Positions 43,380-54,400 of a DNA stretch of 57,160 nucleotides are shown here, piece after piece; position 1 is the stretch's first letter, and every line of letters begins with the position of its first letter. The position numbers and the translations under genes were made by a program. The stretch is from a virus: positions 1 through 57,160 of IMG/VR virus record IMGVR_UViG_3300009182_000073, one strand, 5' to 3'. The notes below the pieces were generated by a model that had not been told where the DNA came from, did not search any database, and saw only the letters and a program-made list of their open reading frames with translations.

Positions 43380-46300
43380 TTATAATAGAGATAACAGAAA
43401 CGGATGTATCTGTTCCTGCACAATTGCGTTAATTTGTCCATTGGCCGAAATTGTTAAATTTTGTCCAACAGTTATATTACTATTTATTTGTCCGTTAGGC
43501 AGAACTTCAGTATTTTTTCCACCAAGATATGTTCCTGTGCCATTTAATGTTGGTAGCTCTCTTATTTCTACAGTTACACCTGTTCTTGGAGGAGTTGTAA
43601 ATCTTAATAATCCGTTGTTTACGGAGTAATCTATTCCTGGAACTTGGGCTACGCCGTTTTCAAATACTAAAATACTCGAATCTGTAAAATTATTACTAAT
43701 AAGTGTAGTATTTGCTACGCTATTACCGTAAAATAATCTACTGTTAAAATCTTTAGCTAAAACTTGAGCTACATCTAATATTCTAACATCTATATCCGCA
43801 TTTGTTGCAGGGGCACCACTTAAAGTAATTACATTGCCGCTTAGAGTATATGCATTAGATAATTGTGTAACACCATTAATAATAACAGTTACATAGTTAT
43901 TATTTACAGGAGTAACAGGAAGATTCAAAGTTATTACTTGAGCATTACCCCTAAATGTAGCAATGTATGGTTTAAATACTGCCCCAGGAGCCATTGCTGC
44001 ATATACTCTGGCATTTGAGAAGTATAGGTTTGCACCACCTTCAGCTAAATTAGCAGTTGTAAGTCCAGCTAATGATACTGTACCTGCTGAAGTATTGGAT
44101 CTAATCTGACCATTTGCCGCAATTACGATAGTTGCATCTGTAGATAACGCAGATATTACTCTTGAATTAGTATAGTAAAGATTAGATCCTTCAGCAACAT
44201 TTGATGTTGTTAAGTATGGTGTTAATACAGATACAACACGAGCATTAGTATAATATAAATTAGATGCAGATTCAATTACGTTTGCTGTATACAATCCTAA
44301 CCAGCTATTGGCTTGAATATTATTAGCAGATATCAAATTGGCGCCGGTCATAGAACCGCCGGTGCCTGAACCAAAGAATGCGGTGTTTGCTACTACACTA
44401 CCTATAGTGGCATTGCCAATAACAATATTACCTGTTAAAGCTGATAATACTCTTGTATTAGTATAGTAAAGGTTTGAGCCTTCTGTTAAATTAGCAGTTG
44501 TAAAATTACTAATACTTAAAACAGTATTTGCCACATTGGATGTTGATGCAAATCCCGATGTTGCGGATGCTGTTGCATTAATTTGTCCGTTGGCTTGAAT
44601 CTGTATACCTGATCCTGCCAATGTTGGCAATAATGCAATTACATTAGCAAATACTCTAGCGTTGGTAAAATATAAATTACCTGTCGTTTCTATTACATTG
44701 GCTGTATAAAGCCCCAACCAACTATTAGCTTGTATATTTGTGGCAGATATCAAATTGGCGCCGGTCATAGAACCGCCGGTGCCTGAACCAAAGAATGCCG
44801 TATTTGCTACAATATTATTAGCAGATATCAAATTGGCGCCTGTTACAGAACCACCGACCCCTGAACCAAAGAATGCCGTATTTGCTACTACACTACCTAT
44901 AGTGGCATTGCCTATGGTAATATTACCTGTTAATGCTGATAGAACACGAGTATTAGTATAATAAAGATTAGAACCTTCTGCTAAATTAGCAGTAGTAAAA
45001 TTACTTAAAGTTAAAACAGTATTTGCCACATTGGATGTTGATGCAAATCCCGATGTTGCTGATGCTGTTGCATTAATTTGACCATTAGCCTGAATCTGTA
45101 TACCAGAGCCAGCTAAGCTAGGTAATAATGCAATTACATTTGAGTATACTCTAGCATTGGTAAAATATAGGTTTGTATTTTCAATTACGTTAGATGTATA
45201 CAATCCTAACCAACTATTAGCTTGTATATTTGTGGCAGATATTAAATTTGCACCTGTTACAGAACCGCCGGTGCCAGAACCAAAGGATGCTGTATTTGCT
45301 ATTACATTACCTGTGGTAACATTAACTGCAGTAATATTATTAGTTTGAATATTATTTGCGGATATTAAGTTTGCCCCAGCTATTATTCCGCCTGTGCCTG
45401 TTCCAAATAGTAATGTGCCTGTTGCTATTACATTGCCCGCTGTAACATTTCCTGAGGTAACATAGCTATTGGATACAGAAGTGCCTGTAACTAAATTACC
45501 TACTACAAGATTACCTGTTAATGCAGATAATACTCTGGCGTTAGTGTAGTAAAGATTCGAACCCTCAGAAACATTGGATGTTGTTAAGAATGGTGCAAGT
45601 GTTGCTAGAGATAATGATTGGGCGTTTGCGTTAATTTGTCCGTTGGCTTGAATCTGTATACCTGATCCTGCCAATGTTGGCAATAATGCGATTACATTGG
45701 AATAAACTCTAGCATTGGTAAAATAAAGGTTTATATTTTCGATTACATTAGATGTATACAATCCTAACCAACTATTAGCTTGTATATTATTTGCGGATAT
45801 TAAGTTTGCACCTGTTACAGAACCGCCGGTGCCTGAACCAAAGAATGCAATGCCAGTTGCTATTACATTACCTGCGGTTACATTACCTGTGGTAACATAA
45901 CTATTAGATACAGAAGTGCCTGTAACTAGATTACCAATAGTAACATTACCTGTTAACGCTGATATAACACGCGCATTTGTATAATAAAGGTTCGATCCTT
46001 CAGATACATTTGATGTTGTTAAGAATGGTGCAAGAGTTGCCAGGGATATTGATTGAGCGCTTGCATTAATTTGACCATTGGCTTGAATCTGTATACCTGA
46101 TCCAGCTAATGAGGGTAATAGTGCGATTACATTTGAATAAACTCTTGCATTTGTAAAATATAAATTACCTGCTGTTTCTATTACGTTTGCTGTATATAAA
46201 CCTAACCAAGTAATACCTTGTATATTATTTGCGGATAACAAATTAGCGCCAACTATAGAACCGCCGGCACCTGAACCAAAGACTGCCCCAGTTGCTATCA

Positions 46301-49300
46301 CATTACCTATAGTGGCGTTGCCTATAGCAACGTTGCCCGCCAATGCAGCTATAACATTTGAATAAACTCTTGCATTTGTAAAATATAAATTACCTGCTGT
46401 TTCTATTACGTTTGCTGTATATAAACCTAACCAAGTAATACCTTGTATATTATTTGCGGATATTAAGTTTGCCCCTGCTATTACTCCGCCGGCACCTGAA
46501 CCAAATAATAGTGTGCCTGTTGCTATTACATTGCCTGCGGTTACATTACCTGCAGTAACATAGCTATTGGATACAGAAGTGCCTGTAACCAGATTACCAA
46601 TAGTAACATTACCTGTTAACGCCGACAATACTCTAGCGTTTGTATAGTAAAGATTGGATCCCTCTGATACATTTGAGGTACTTGTTATCGAAACACCAGA
46701 AGCAGTGGCATTGATTTGACCATTAGCCTGAATCTGTATACCTGATCCAGCTAATGAGGGTAATAGTGCAATTACATTGGAATAAACTCTAGCGTTGGTA
46801 AAATAAAGGTTTGTATTTTCAATTACATTTGCTGAATACAGGCCTAACCAATTAATACTCTGTATATTATTTGCGGATATTAAGTTTGCACCTGTTACAG
46901 AACCGCCGGTGCCTGCACCAAAGACTGCAATACCGGTTGCTATTACATTGCCTGCTGTAACATTTCCTGAGGTAACATAACTATTAGATACAGATGTGCC
47001 TGTAACTAAATTACCTACTACAAGATTGCCTGATAGTGCTGATAAAACACGAGCATTAGTATAATAAAGATTAGACCCCTCTGATACATTAGATGTGGTT
47101 AAGAATGGTGCAAGTGTTGCTAGAGATAATGATTGGGCATTTGCATTAATTTGACCATTGGCTTGAATCTGTATACCTGATCCAGCTAATGAGGGTAATA
47201 GTGCGATTACATTTGAATATACTCTAGCGTTTGTGAAGTATTGATTAATCCCTTCAATTACATTAGATGTATACAACCCTAACCAATTAATACCTTGTAT
47301 ATTATTAGCAGATATCAAATTAGCGCCAACTATAGAACCGCCGCCACCTGAACCAAATAATACTGTACCGGTTGCTATTATATTACCAGCTGTAACATTT
47401 CCGGCGGTAACATAACTATTGGATACAGAAGTGCCTGTAACCAGATTGCCTATGGTAACATTGCCGGTCAATGCTGACAATACCCTAGCGTTTGTATAGT
47501 AAAGATTAGAACCCTCAGATACATTTGAGGTACTTGTTATCGAAGCACCAGAAGCAGTGGCATTGATTTGACCATTGGCTTGAATCTGTATGCCTGATCC
47601 TGCCAATGTTGGCAATAATGCGATTACATTTGAATATACTCTAGCGTTTGTGAAGTATTGATTAATCCCTTCAATTACGTTAGACGTGTATAAACCTATC
47701 CAATTAATACCTTGTATATTATTTGCGGATAATAAATTGGCGCCTGTTATGGAATTACCTGTAGCAGACCCGAATACTATATTAGTAGCTGATATTAAGT
47801 TTAGACCCGTTAAAGATCCACCTGATGCAGATCCTATTATTAACGTATTTGCTATTACAACATTGCCTGCAGTAACATTACCTGCGGTAACATAACTATT
47901 AGATACTGAAGTACCGGTAACAAGATTACCAATGGCAACATTGCCTGTTAAAGCTGATAATACTCTAGCATTGGTATAATATAGATTGGAATTGGATTCT
48001 GCAACATTGGCAGTTGTAAGGAATTGAGATACCGCTCCAATAGATATAGTTTGTGTATTAGCATTAATCTGACCATTGGCGGCAATGGTAATATTTTGAC
48101 CAGCTAAGCTAGGTAAGAATGCAATAACATTACTATTAACACGCACATTAGTATAGTATAAATTAATACCTTCAGCTAAATTAGCAGTTGTAAAGTTACT
48201 TAAAGTACCTACGGTACCTGTTACATTGCCAAAGAATGTTGTTGCTGCAATGTTAGCTAATCTAAATGAGGCGTGTGCTGTATCAATAAAGATATTAGCA
48301 TCAGGTTCTGGAGAATAATTATCAAATACTTTGAATGTACCGTTATCGGATGCGTCTCTGAAGAAACCACCATGTCGATATACACCATCATTATAATTAA
48401 ATGCAAAACCAATATCAGGATTCGAAACAGTAGAATTCGAATTCAAGTAAATCATATTATCCGAAACGGATATATTATTTGCACCGTATGTAGTTACACC
48501 ACCATATACTGTTAAGTTGTTTGTAATACTAACATTCTGGAATGTTACGTCAGCAGTTGCTGCTACATTTTGTCCAATTGATATTGCACCTGTAACAGAA
48601 TTATAACTTACACCAGTTCCGCTGCTTAAAGTAGATCTTACTCTAGAATTGGTATAGTAAAGATTATTTAATTCTGTTACATTGGCAGTTGTTAGGTATG
48701 GTTGTACGAAAGAATTTACTCTTGTATTTGTATAATATAATGCGCTACTTGATTCTATTACATTGGCTGTATAAAGTCCTATCCAAGAATTACCTTGGAT
48801 GAATGTTGCAGATAATAAATTGGCACCAGTAAAGGAACCACCAGTGCCTGCACCAAATGTAGTACTACCCGATACACTAATATTGCCTACAGTTGCATTA
48901 CCGATAGCAATATTACCTGCCAACAACGCTGTAACGTTAGAGTAAACGCGATTATTAGTGTAATATAGATTGGAACCTTCGGCAACATTTGAAGTAGTTA
49001 AATACGGTGCTAATACTGATATAACACGAGCATTTGTATAATATAAATTTTGATTGCCTTCAGCTACATTATTTGTAGTTATATTGGCAATAGTTGCATT
49101 AAGATTTGCAAATTCAAGACTTACGTTTGCACTAATTCTACCATTGGCTTCAATTATAATACTTTGCCCGGCAGTAAATGCGGATCTTACTCTTGAATTA
49201 GTATAATATAAATTGGCATTTGATTCTGCTAAATTTGCAGTTGTAAAGTTACTTAAAGATAATACAGAATTAGCTACATTTGACCTATCTGAAGTATTGG

Positions 49301-51062
49301 CATGGTCTGCTTGATATGCAAACAATGCGGTGTTTGCAGCTGTTCCGGAATCTATAGTACCAGATACAAATTTTGTACCATTCCAAATTAATATACCGTT
49401 GGTTGTAATGCCTGTTATATCTACATCTGCAAATACATTAACACTTTGCTGCTCTAAATTAGCAGTAACTCTCGCATTAGTAAAGTAAAGATTTGAACTT
49501 GATTCTAATACGTTGGCAGTAGTTAGATATGATGTAAGAGCAGATATTACTCTTGCATTAGTAAAGTATAGATTAGTACCTTCTATTAAATTGGATGTAG
49601 TAAAATTAGATAATGAACTTACTGTACCTGTTATATTACCTACGAATGATCTGGTAACTACAAGATTACCTGTAGTAATATTTGAGGCCGTAAGAGTAAC
49701 TAAGCTTAAACCTGTCTGATTATTTCCTGATAATTTTTGTCCACCTACATATAATGACTCTGCACTTAGGTAAAAGTCTTTCCATTGTTTATCTGCAGAA
49801 CCAAAATTAAATCTGGTGTCTTCGGAAGGAATAATATTACCGGCAATAATTATATTGCCAGATGAGGAAATTAATTTACCTGTTTGAATATTGTCTGAAG
49901 ATACTAAATTGGCGCCTGTCAAAGAACCACCCGCACCAGCACCAAATGTAGTACTACCCGATACACTAATATTGCCCACACTTGCATTACCTAGTAAGAT
50001 ATTACCTGCAAGTGTAGTTATAACATTAGAATAAACGCGAGCATTAGTATAATATAGATTGGAACCTTCAGCAACATTTGAAGTAGTTAGATAAGGCAAA
50101 ACTACGGATATTACTCGGGCATTTGTATAATATAATGCGCTACTTGATTCTATTACATTGGCTGTATAAAGTCCCAACCAAGAATTGCCCCGAATAAAGG
50201 CACCAGATAATAAATTAGCTCCTGTTATAGAACCACCAAAACCAGAACCAAATAAAGCACTATCTGCTATTACATTGCCAGCGGTAACATTGCCTGAGGT
50301 AACATAACTATTAGATATAGAAGTGCCTGTAACTAGATTACCTATTGTAACATTACCTGTTAAAGCCGTCAATACTCTTGCATTAGTATAGTATAAATTA
50401 CTACCTTCAGCAACATTTGAAGTAGTTAGATAAGGTAATACTACGGATATTACGCGAGCATTAGTATAATATAAATTATTTAATTCTGTTACGTTAGCTG
50501 TCGTTAAATCTGTTACATTAGCCTTTGCTGCTAAATTACCCTGAATAGCAGCGTAAACTCTCGCATTAGTATAATATAAATTAGAACTTGATTCTAATAT
50601 ATTAGCAGTAGTCAAATAAGGAGTAACTGCAGATATAACGCGAGCGTTGGTGTAGTATAAATTAGAACTTGATTCTAATATATTAGCAGTAGTCAAATAA
50701 GGAGTTACTGCAGATATAACGCGAGCGTTGGTGTAGTATAAATTGATACCTTCAACCAAATTAGCAGTTGTAAAATTGTTTAAGGTTAAAACAGTATTAG
50801 CAATGTTTGCGGTTAAGGCAACATTTGCTATTAAGGCAACATTTGCTATTCCGGAAGTATTTGCAAAGTATGGTACACTGGATCCTGATGCAGGATCTAC
50901 CCAAATTCTATTACCATTAATATCGGATGAAAGTACGTATCCAGAAACGGCAGGCAGACCTAAGTCTGGTTCTGTTTCTGATAATCCAATAAATTGGTAT
51001 CGGTCAGCGCTTACATTTGCGCTAGTAACTTTTGCAATTCTGCCCGAGATTAGTTTAGTCAT
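43380..51062 (-). CDS. giant repetitive tail fibre protein
   Basis: A 2560-aa protein. The N-terminus (MTKLISGRIAKVTSANVSAD) is followed by tens of short repeats with the core NLYYTNARV or NLYFTNARV. Between about residues 1000 and 2250 a longer composite unit of roughly 150 residues recurs many times: SNVSEGSNLYYTNARV, GNLVTGTSVSNSYVTAGNV, FGSGTGGSVTGANLISANN, LGLYTANVIE and SGIQIQANGQINA. The C-terminus is a distinct domain ending HPFLLSLL. Beta-rich fibre predicted; trimerisation inferred. Late structural gene overlapping 51055..51405 by 8 bases. Confidence 0.85.
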   Translation of the reverse strand: MTKLISGRIAKVTSANVSADRYQFIGLSETEPDLGLPAVSGYVLSSDINGNRIWVDPASGSSVPYFANTSGIANVALIANVALTANIANTVLTLNNFTTANLVEGINLYYTNARVISAVTPYLTTANILESSSNLYYTNARVISAVTPYLTTANILESSSNLYYTNARVYAAIQGNLAAKANVTDLTTANVTELNNLYYTNARVISVVLPYLTTSNVAEGSNLYYTNARVLTALTGNVTIGNLVTGTSISNSYVTSGNVTAGNVIADSALFGSGFGGSITGANLLSGAFIRGNSWLGLYTANVIESSSALYYTNARVISVVLPYLTTSNVAEGSNLYYTNARVYSNVITTLAGNILLGNASVGNISVSGSTTFGAGAGGSLTGANLVSSDNIQTGKLISSSGNIIIAGNIIPSEDTRFNFGSADKQWKDFYLSAESLYVGGQKLSGNNQTGLSLVTLTASNITTGNLVVTRSFVGNITGTVSSLSNFTTSNLIEGTNLYFTNARVISALTSYLTTANVLESSSNLYFTNARVTANLEQQSVNVFADVDITGITTNGILIWNGTKFVSGTIDSGTAANTALFAYQADHANTSDRSNVANSVLSLSNFTTANLAESNANLYYTNSRVRSAFTAGQSIIIEANGRISANVSLEFANLNATIANITTNNVAEGNQNLYYTNARVISVLAPYLTTSNVAEGSNLYYTNNRVYSNVTALLAGNIAIGNATVGNISVSGSTTFGAGTGGSFTGANLLSATFIQGNSWIGLYTANVIESSSALYYTNTRVNSFVQPYLTTANVTELNNLYYTNSRVRSTLSSGTGVSYNSVTGAISIGQNVAATADVTFQNVSITNNLTVYGGVTTYGANNISVSDNMIYLNSNSTVSNPDIGFAFNYNDGVYRHGGFFRDASDNGTFKVFDNYSPEPDANIFIDTAHASFRLANIAATTFFGNVTGTVGTLSNFTTANLAEGINLYYTNVRVNSNVIAFLPSLAGQNITIAANGQINANTQTISIGAVSQFLTTANVAESNSNLYYTNARVLSALTGNVAIGNLVTGTSVSNSYVTAGNVTAGNVVIANTLIIGSASGGSLTGLNLISATNIVFGSATGNSITGANLLSANNIQGINWIGLYTSNVIEGINQYFTNARVYSNVIALLPTLAGSGIQIQANGQINATASGASITSTSNVSEGSNLYYTNARVLSALTGNVTIGNLVTGTSVSNSYVTAGNVTAGNIIATGTVLFGSGGGGSIVGANLISANNIQGINWLGLYTSNVIEGINQYFTNARVYSNVIALLPSLAGSGIQIQANGQINANAQSLSLATLAPFLTTSNVSEGSNLYYTNARVLSALSGNLVVGNLVTGTSVSNSYVTSGNVTAGNVIATGIAVFGAGTGGSVTGANLISANNIQSINWLGLYSANVIENTNLYFTNARVYSNVIALLPSLAGSGIQIQANGQINATASGVSITSTSNVSEGSNLYYTNARVLSALTGNVTIGNLVTGTSVSNSYVTAGNVTAGNVIATGTLLFGSGAGGVIAGANLISANNIQGITWLGLYTANVIETAGNLYFTNARVYSNVIAALAGNVAIGNATIGNVIATGAVFGSGAGGSIVGANLLSANNIQGITWLGLYTANVIETAGNLYFTNARVYSNVIALLPSLAGSGIQIQANGQINASAQSISLATLAPFLTTSNVSEGSNLYYTNARVISALTGNVTIGNLVTGTSVSNSYVTTGNVTAGNVIATGIAFFGSGTGGSVTGANLISANNIQANSWLGLYTSNVIENINLYFTNARVYSNVIALLPTLAGSGIQIQANGQINANAQSLSLATLAPFLTTSNVSEGSNLYYTNARVLSALTGNLVVGNLVTGTSVSNSYVTSGNVTAGNVIATGTLLFGTGTGGIIAGANLISANNIQTNNITAVNVTTGNVIANTASFGSGTGGSVTGANLISATNIQANSWLGLYTSNVIENTNLYFTNARVYSNVIALLPSLAGSGIQIQANGQINATASATSGFASTSNVANTVLTLSNFTTANLAEGSNLYYTNTRVLSALTGNITIGNATIGSVVANTAFFGSGVGGSVTGANLISANNIVANTAFFGSGTGGSMTGANLISATNIQANSWLGLYTANVIETTGNLYFTNARVFANVIALLPTLAGSGIQIQANGQINATASATSGFASTSNVANTVLSISNFTTANLTEGSNLYYTNTRVLSALTGNIVIGNATIGSVVANTAFFGSGTGGSMTGANLISANNIQANSWLGLYTANVIESASNLYYTNARVVSVLTPYLTTSNVAEGSNLYYTNSRVISALSTDATIVIAANGQIRSNTSAGTVSLAGLTTANLAEGGANLYFSNARVYAAMAPGAVFKPYIATFRGNAQVITLNLPVTPVNNNYVTVIINGVTQLSNAYTLSGNVITLSGAPATNADIDVRILDVAQVLAKDFNSRLFYGNSVANTTLISNNFTDSSILVFENGVAQVPGIDYSVNNGLLRFTTPPRTGVTVEIRELPTLNGTGTYLGGKNTEVLPNGQINSNITVGQNLTISANGQINAIVQEQIHPFLLSLL
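50581..50742 (-). repeat. tandem 81-bp repeat inside the giant fibre gene
   Basis: Two adjacent 81-bp copies (50581-50661 and 50662-50742) encode the 27-residue unit around ISAVTPYLTTANILESS. They differ at one base in the aligned part (gtaact versus gttact) up to about 50732 and then diverge, so the duplication is recent. Confidence 0.7.
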
Positions 51063-51405
51063 TTGCTGATTCTAGTACGCTCATTAATAATTGAACTGAG
51101 TTGTTTGCACTTGCTGATGAATATACTTTTTGTCCTGTTTCGAGAACTAATTTTGCGCCAGCACTAATGACCGCCATAGCATCACCCGAAGGAATTTTAA
51201 AATTCTTTGCAAGAGCGGTTAGAGTATTACCCGCGGCAGAGTTGGCGCCGTGATAGAAATTAACCGTAACAACGTTGGCTGAGATATTAGTTGCTTGAAC
51301 CGATAAGAATATGGCAGTTTTTCTTAATGGTGCCTGATATAAAAGTCTATCGGCTGTCGTTAAATCTGCTGTTACTGTTTTGAATGTGTTTAATGCTGTT
51401 GCCAT
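51055..51405 (-). CDS. small virion-associated protein
   Basis: A 116-aa protein, MATALNTFKTVTADLTTADR.... Mostly beta strands (TAIFLSVQATNISANVVTVN), with a C-terminal KVYSSASANNSVQLLMSVLE. It belongs to the class of small proteins next to large T4-like fibre genes. Its start lies two bases after the stop of the 1635-aa fibre and its stop is inside the next gene. Fibre assembly or tip role is inferred. Confidence 0.7.
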   Translation of the reverse strand: MATALNTFKTVTADLTTADRLLYQAPLRKTAIFLSVQATNISANVVTVNFYHGANSAAGNTLTALAKNFKIPSGDAMAVISAGAKLVLETGQKVYSSASANNSVQLLMSVLESAND

Positions 51406-51407
51406 TT

Positions 51408-54400
51408 TTATCCTTCGATTGCTAATATATATGGTGTCATAACTGAGAACAATGCCTTGTTGAATGTTCTACCAGAAATGGTACCGTCAACTCTATTAAA
51501 TACTAGTTCTGTACCAATTCTAAAGTCTCCTTGTTGATCGGTACTTGTGAAATAAACTCTTCCACCTTTTTCCTCAGTTACTTCATTGTCCTGTATTGGG
51601 AAACCGCCGTTATATGGTAACGCTGTTTGAATACTTGTACCTGAACCGATATACTCAAATGTATATCCAAGAGCAGAGATGTAACTTGGTTGATGTAAAG
51701 TTAATGTGGAATTTGCCAATATTGTAGTATCCGTCACGCCCTCTAATAATGTAACATACGATACATTACCAACCATCGGAGTACTGTTTGCCACTGTATA
51801 GAATGCTACAGAACCATTACTAATATTTGCCCATTCTTTACTAATGTAACCTAATACTTCAGCAGTAATATAATCTTTATTTGCAAGAACAATCTTTGCT
51901 GCATTATAGGAATTAGCTGCAACTGATACATTACCATTGATAGGTCTCTTTGGAGGTGCTACAGAAGGACCTTGGGAAACAATATTTGTAATAAGGTTTA
52001 TGTTATTTATTATTAAGTTTGCCTCAGTATACGTTGCTGCAGATGCTGCTGTAGTATTTTGTCTGGCTAATATTTGATAAGGTGGATCAAATAAAACATC
52101 GTTAATATATGCAATAGTCTCAGCCTTAATAAATTCTTTATTAGCAAGAATAATCTTTGTTGCATTAACTACATTAGCATTTGTGCTTGCATTTGCACCT
52201 ATAGGTAATTTGGCTTTCGCAACGCTTGGACCATTAGTAATAATACTAGTAATTAAACTAATATCTGTTAAAATTGTTGCGGTTTCTGTAGATGTTGCTG
52301 CGGTTGCTGCAGTTGTATTTTGAGTAACATATGTTTGTCTAGTTGTTACTGGTAAATTTTGTATAATATTACCTATAATACTACCAATATAATCATACGC
52401 TTGACCTGTCTTAACAATTTGATTGTTAATCTGAGTAGTGTTTGCATTATAGTTATAATAGTATGTTCCTGATTGAACCGATTGCTTATTGCCACCATGC
52501 TTCAAATCAAATATAATACTATCTAAGAGATAACCAACATCGCGAGAACAAGTAGTCTGTGCATTTGCGGCATCCACAAAATTATTTGCGTTAGCAAAGA
52601 ATCCGGGGTATGTTTGATTTACATAAGCAATAACTTCTGCCTGGATAAATGACTTATTATTAGTAATCAAATTAGCAGCGCGCGATACATTAACATTTGT
52701 ATTTGCTGGATATTGATTTGAAACAATTCTATCTGTTACACCGACTGTTCCATTAGCAATAATATCTTTAATTAATTCAAAATTTGTATCTACAACAGTT
52801 GTTTCTGCTTCTGTACCTGCCAAACCTGTTAAACTTTGTGTTACGTTTGCTTGTTTAACTGAAGTAATTAAATTCTTCAAAACAACATTGGATGCTAATT
52901 GCTTAGCATAAGTAATTGCTGCTAATGTTTCAGTATTTTGATTTTTAATTGCGGATTCGGTTTGTGACCAATATTGTAAACCTGCAAAATTAGCTTGGGT
53001 ATTACCAGAATAAGCTAAGTCAAATGCCAATGCATCTACAATTAATCCAGTATCTCTTTCACATTTTTCTTGATTATATGCTGCAACCTTTTTATTTGTT
53101 ACAATCTTACTTATAATAGAACCAATGTAATTATATGCTGCACCTGTTTGTACAACTTGATTATTAATTTGCGTTGTATCTACACTATAATTATAGTAGT
53201 ATGTTCCAGACATAATTGCTTGACGATTGCCGCCATGCAATAAATCAAATGTAACGCTATCAATCATATAGCCTACATCGCGAGAACAAGTAATTTCAGA
53301 ATTTGCTACGTCAACAAAATTGTTGGCATTGCTAAAGAATCCAGGATAAGTTTGTCTTATATATGCAACAGTTTCTGCAGCAATAAAACTCTTATTGGAT
53401 AATAATAGATTTGCTGTTCTATTTAAAGATACATTGGATGTAACATCTAATCCGTTAGGTATAATTCTATCTGTTACACCAACTGTTCCGCCAGTAATAA
53501 TATTAGCAATTAAATCAAATTCTGCATTTATATTTGCAGAAGAATTACCGCCAGGACCTCTTACTTGGAAAACGTTTGCTTGATAAGATTGTGTCGGAGT
53601 CACATTAGCAGTAACATTTGCAGCTAAACTTTTTACAAATGAAATCGCTGCAACAGTTTGTGACTGTTCATTTGCAATAGCAGATGTAGATTGTCCCCAA
53701 TATTGTAGACCAGCAAATGCAGATTGCGTGTTACTACCATATGCAAGATCTATTGCCAAGGAATCTAAAATTAACCCAGTATCTCTTGCACATTTATCTC
53801 TATTATAATTTGCGAATAGAACAGCATCACCATAATTTGGTCTTGCAGTTAAATTAGCAAAAATATATTGTGTTCCTGTATCTGTTTCAGTAGTACCTGT
53901 AAACACACCATATGTTAATGGAGTACTAACACCTCTTGCAACTAAACCTAATCTACCAAATGATGCGTTAGAATTTGTTATAGAACAGAAGCCACCATTC
54001 TCAGCAAGAATAGCAATATCACAACAAATTGTAAATACTGAAACTAATTGAGTGTAACCTCTGTTAAGCATATGTATACCAATACCACCCTCGTTGGTTT
54101 GTGTATACGAGTCAACAACAACTGACCTTAATCCGCTTACATAGTCGCCGTTTACTCTTAAACCAGTACCTGTTGTAGTAATGGATGAAGAATTTTGAAT
54201 ATATGGGCTGGTTGTAATAAATCCTGCAGAACCATCTGGATTGTATGAAAATACTGCTGAAGGAGACTGATGATCTCTAAACGTAAATCCTGTTACATAA
54301 CAAGCATTATTAACATAGAACATATCCTGAGTAACATTCGCAGGGCGAATTGTCGTTGTTCTTAAATTATCTCCAACCAAACCAACACGCTTTTTAATTG

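Noticed and set aside
43980-50800. Regular repeats considered as a CRISPR array or satellite
   Set aside because: They are in one open 2560-codon frame, the units encode conserved fibre motifs, and there are no unique spacers of constant length.
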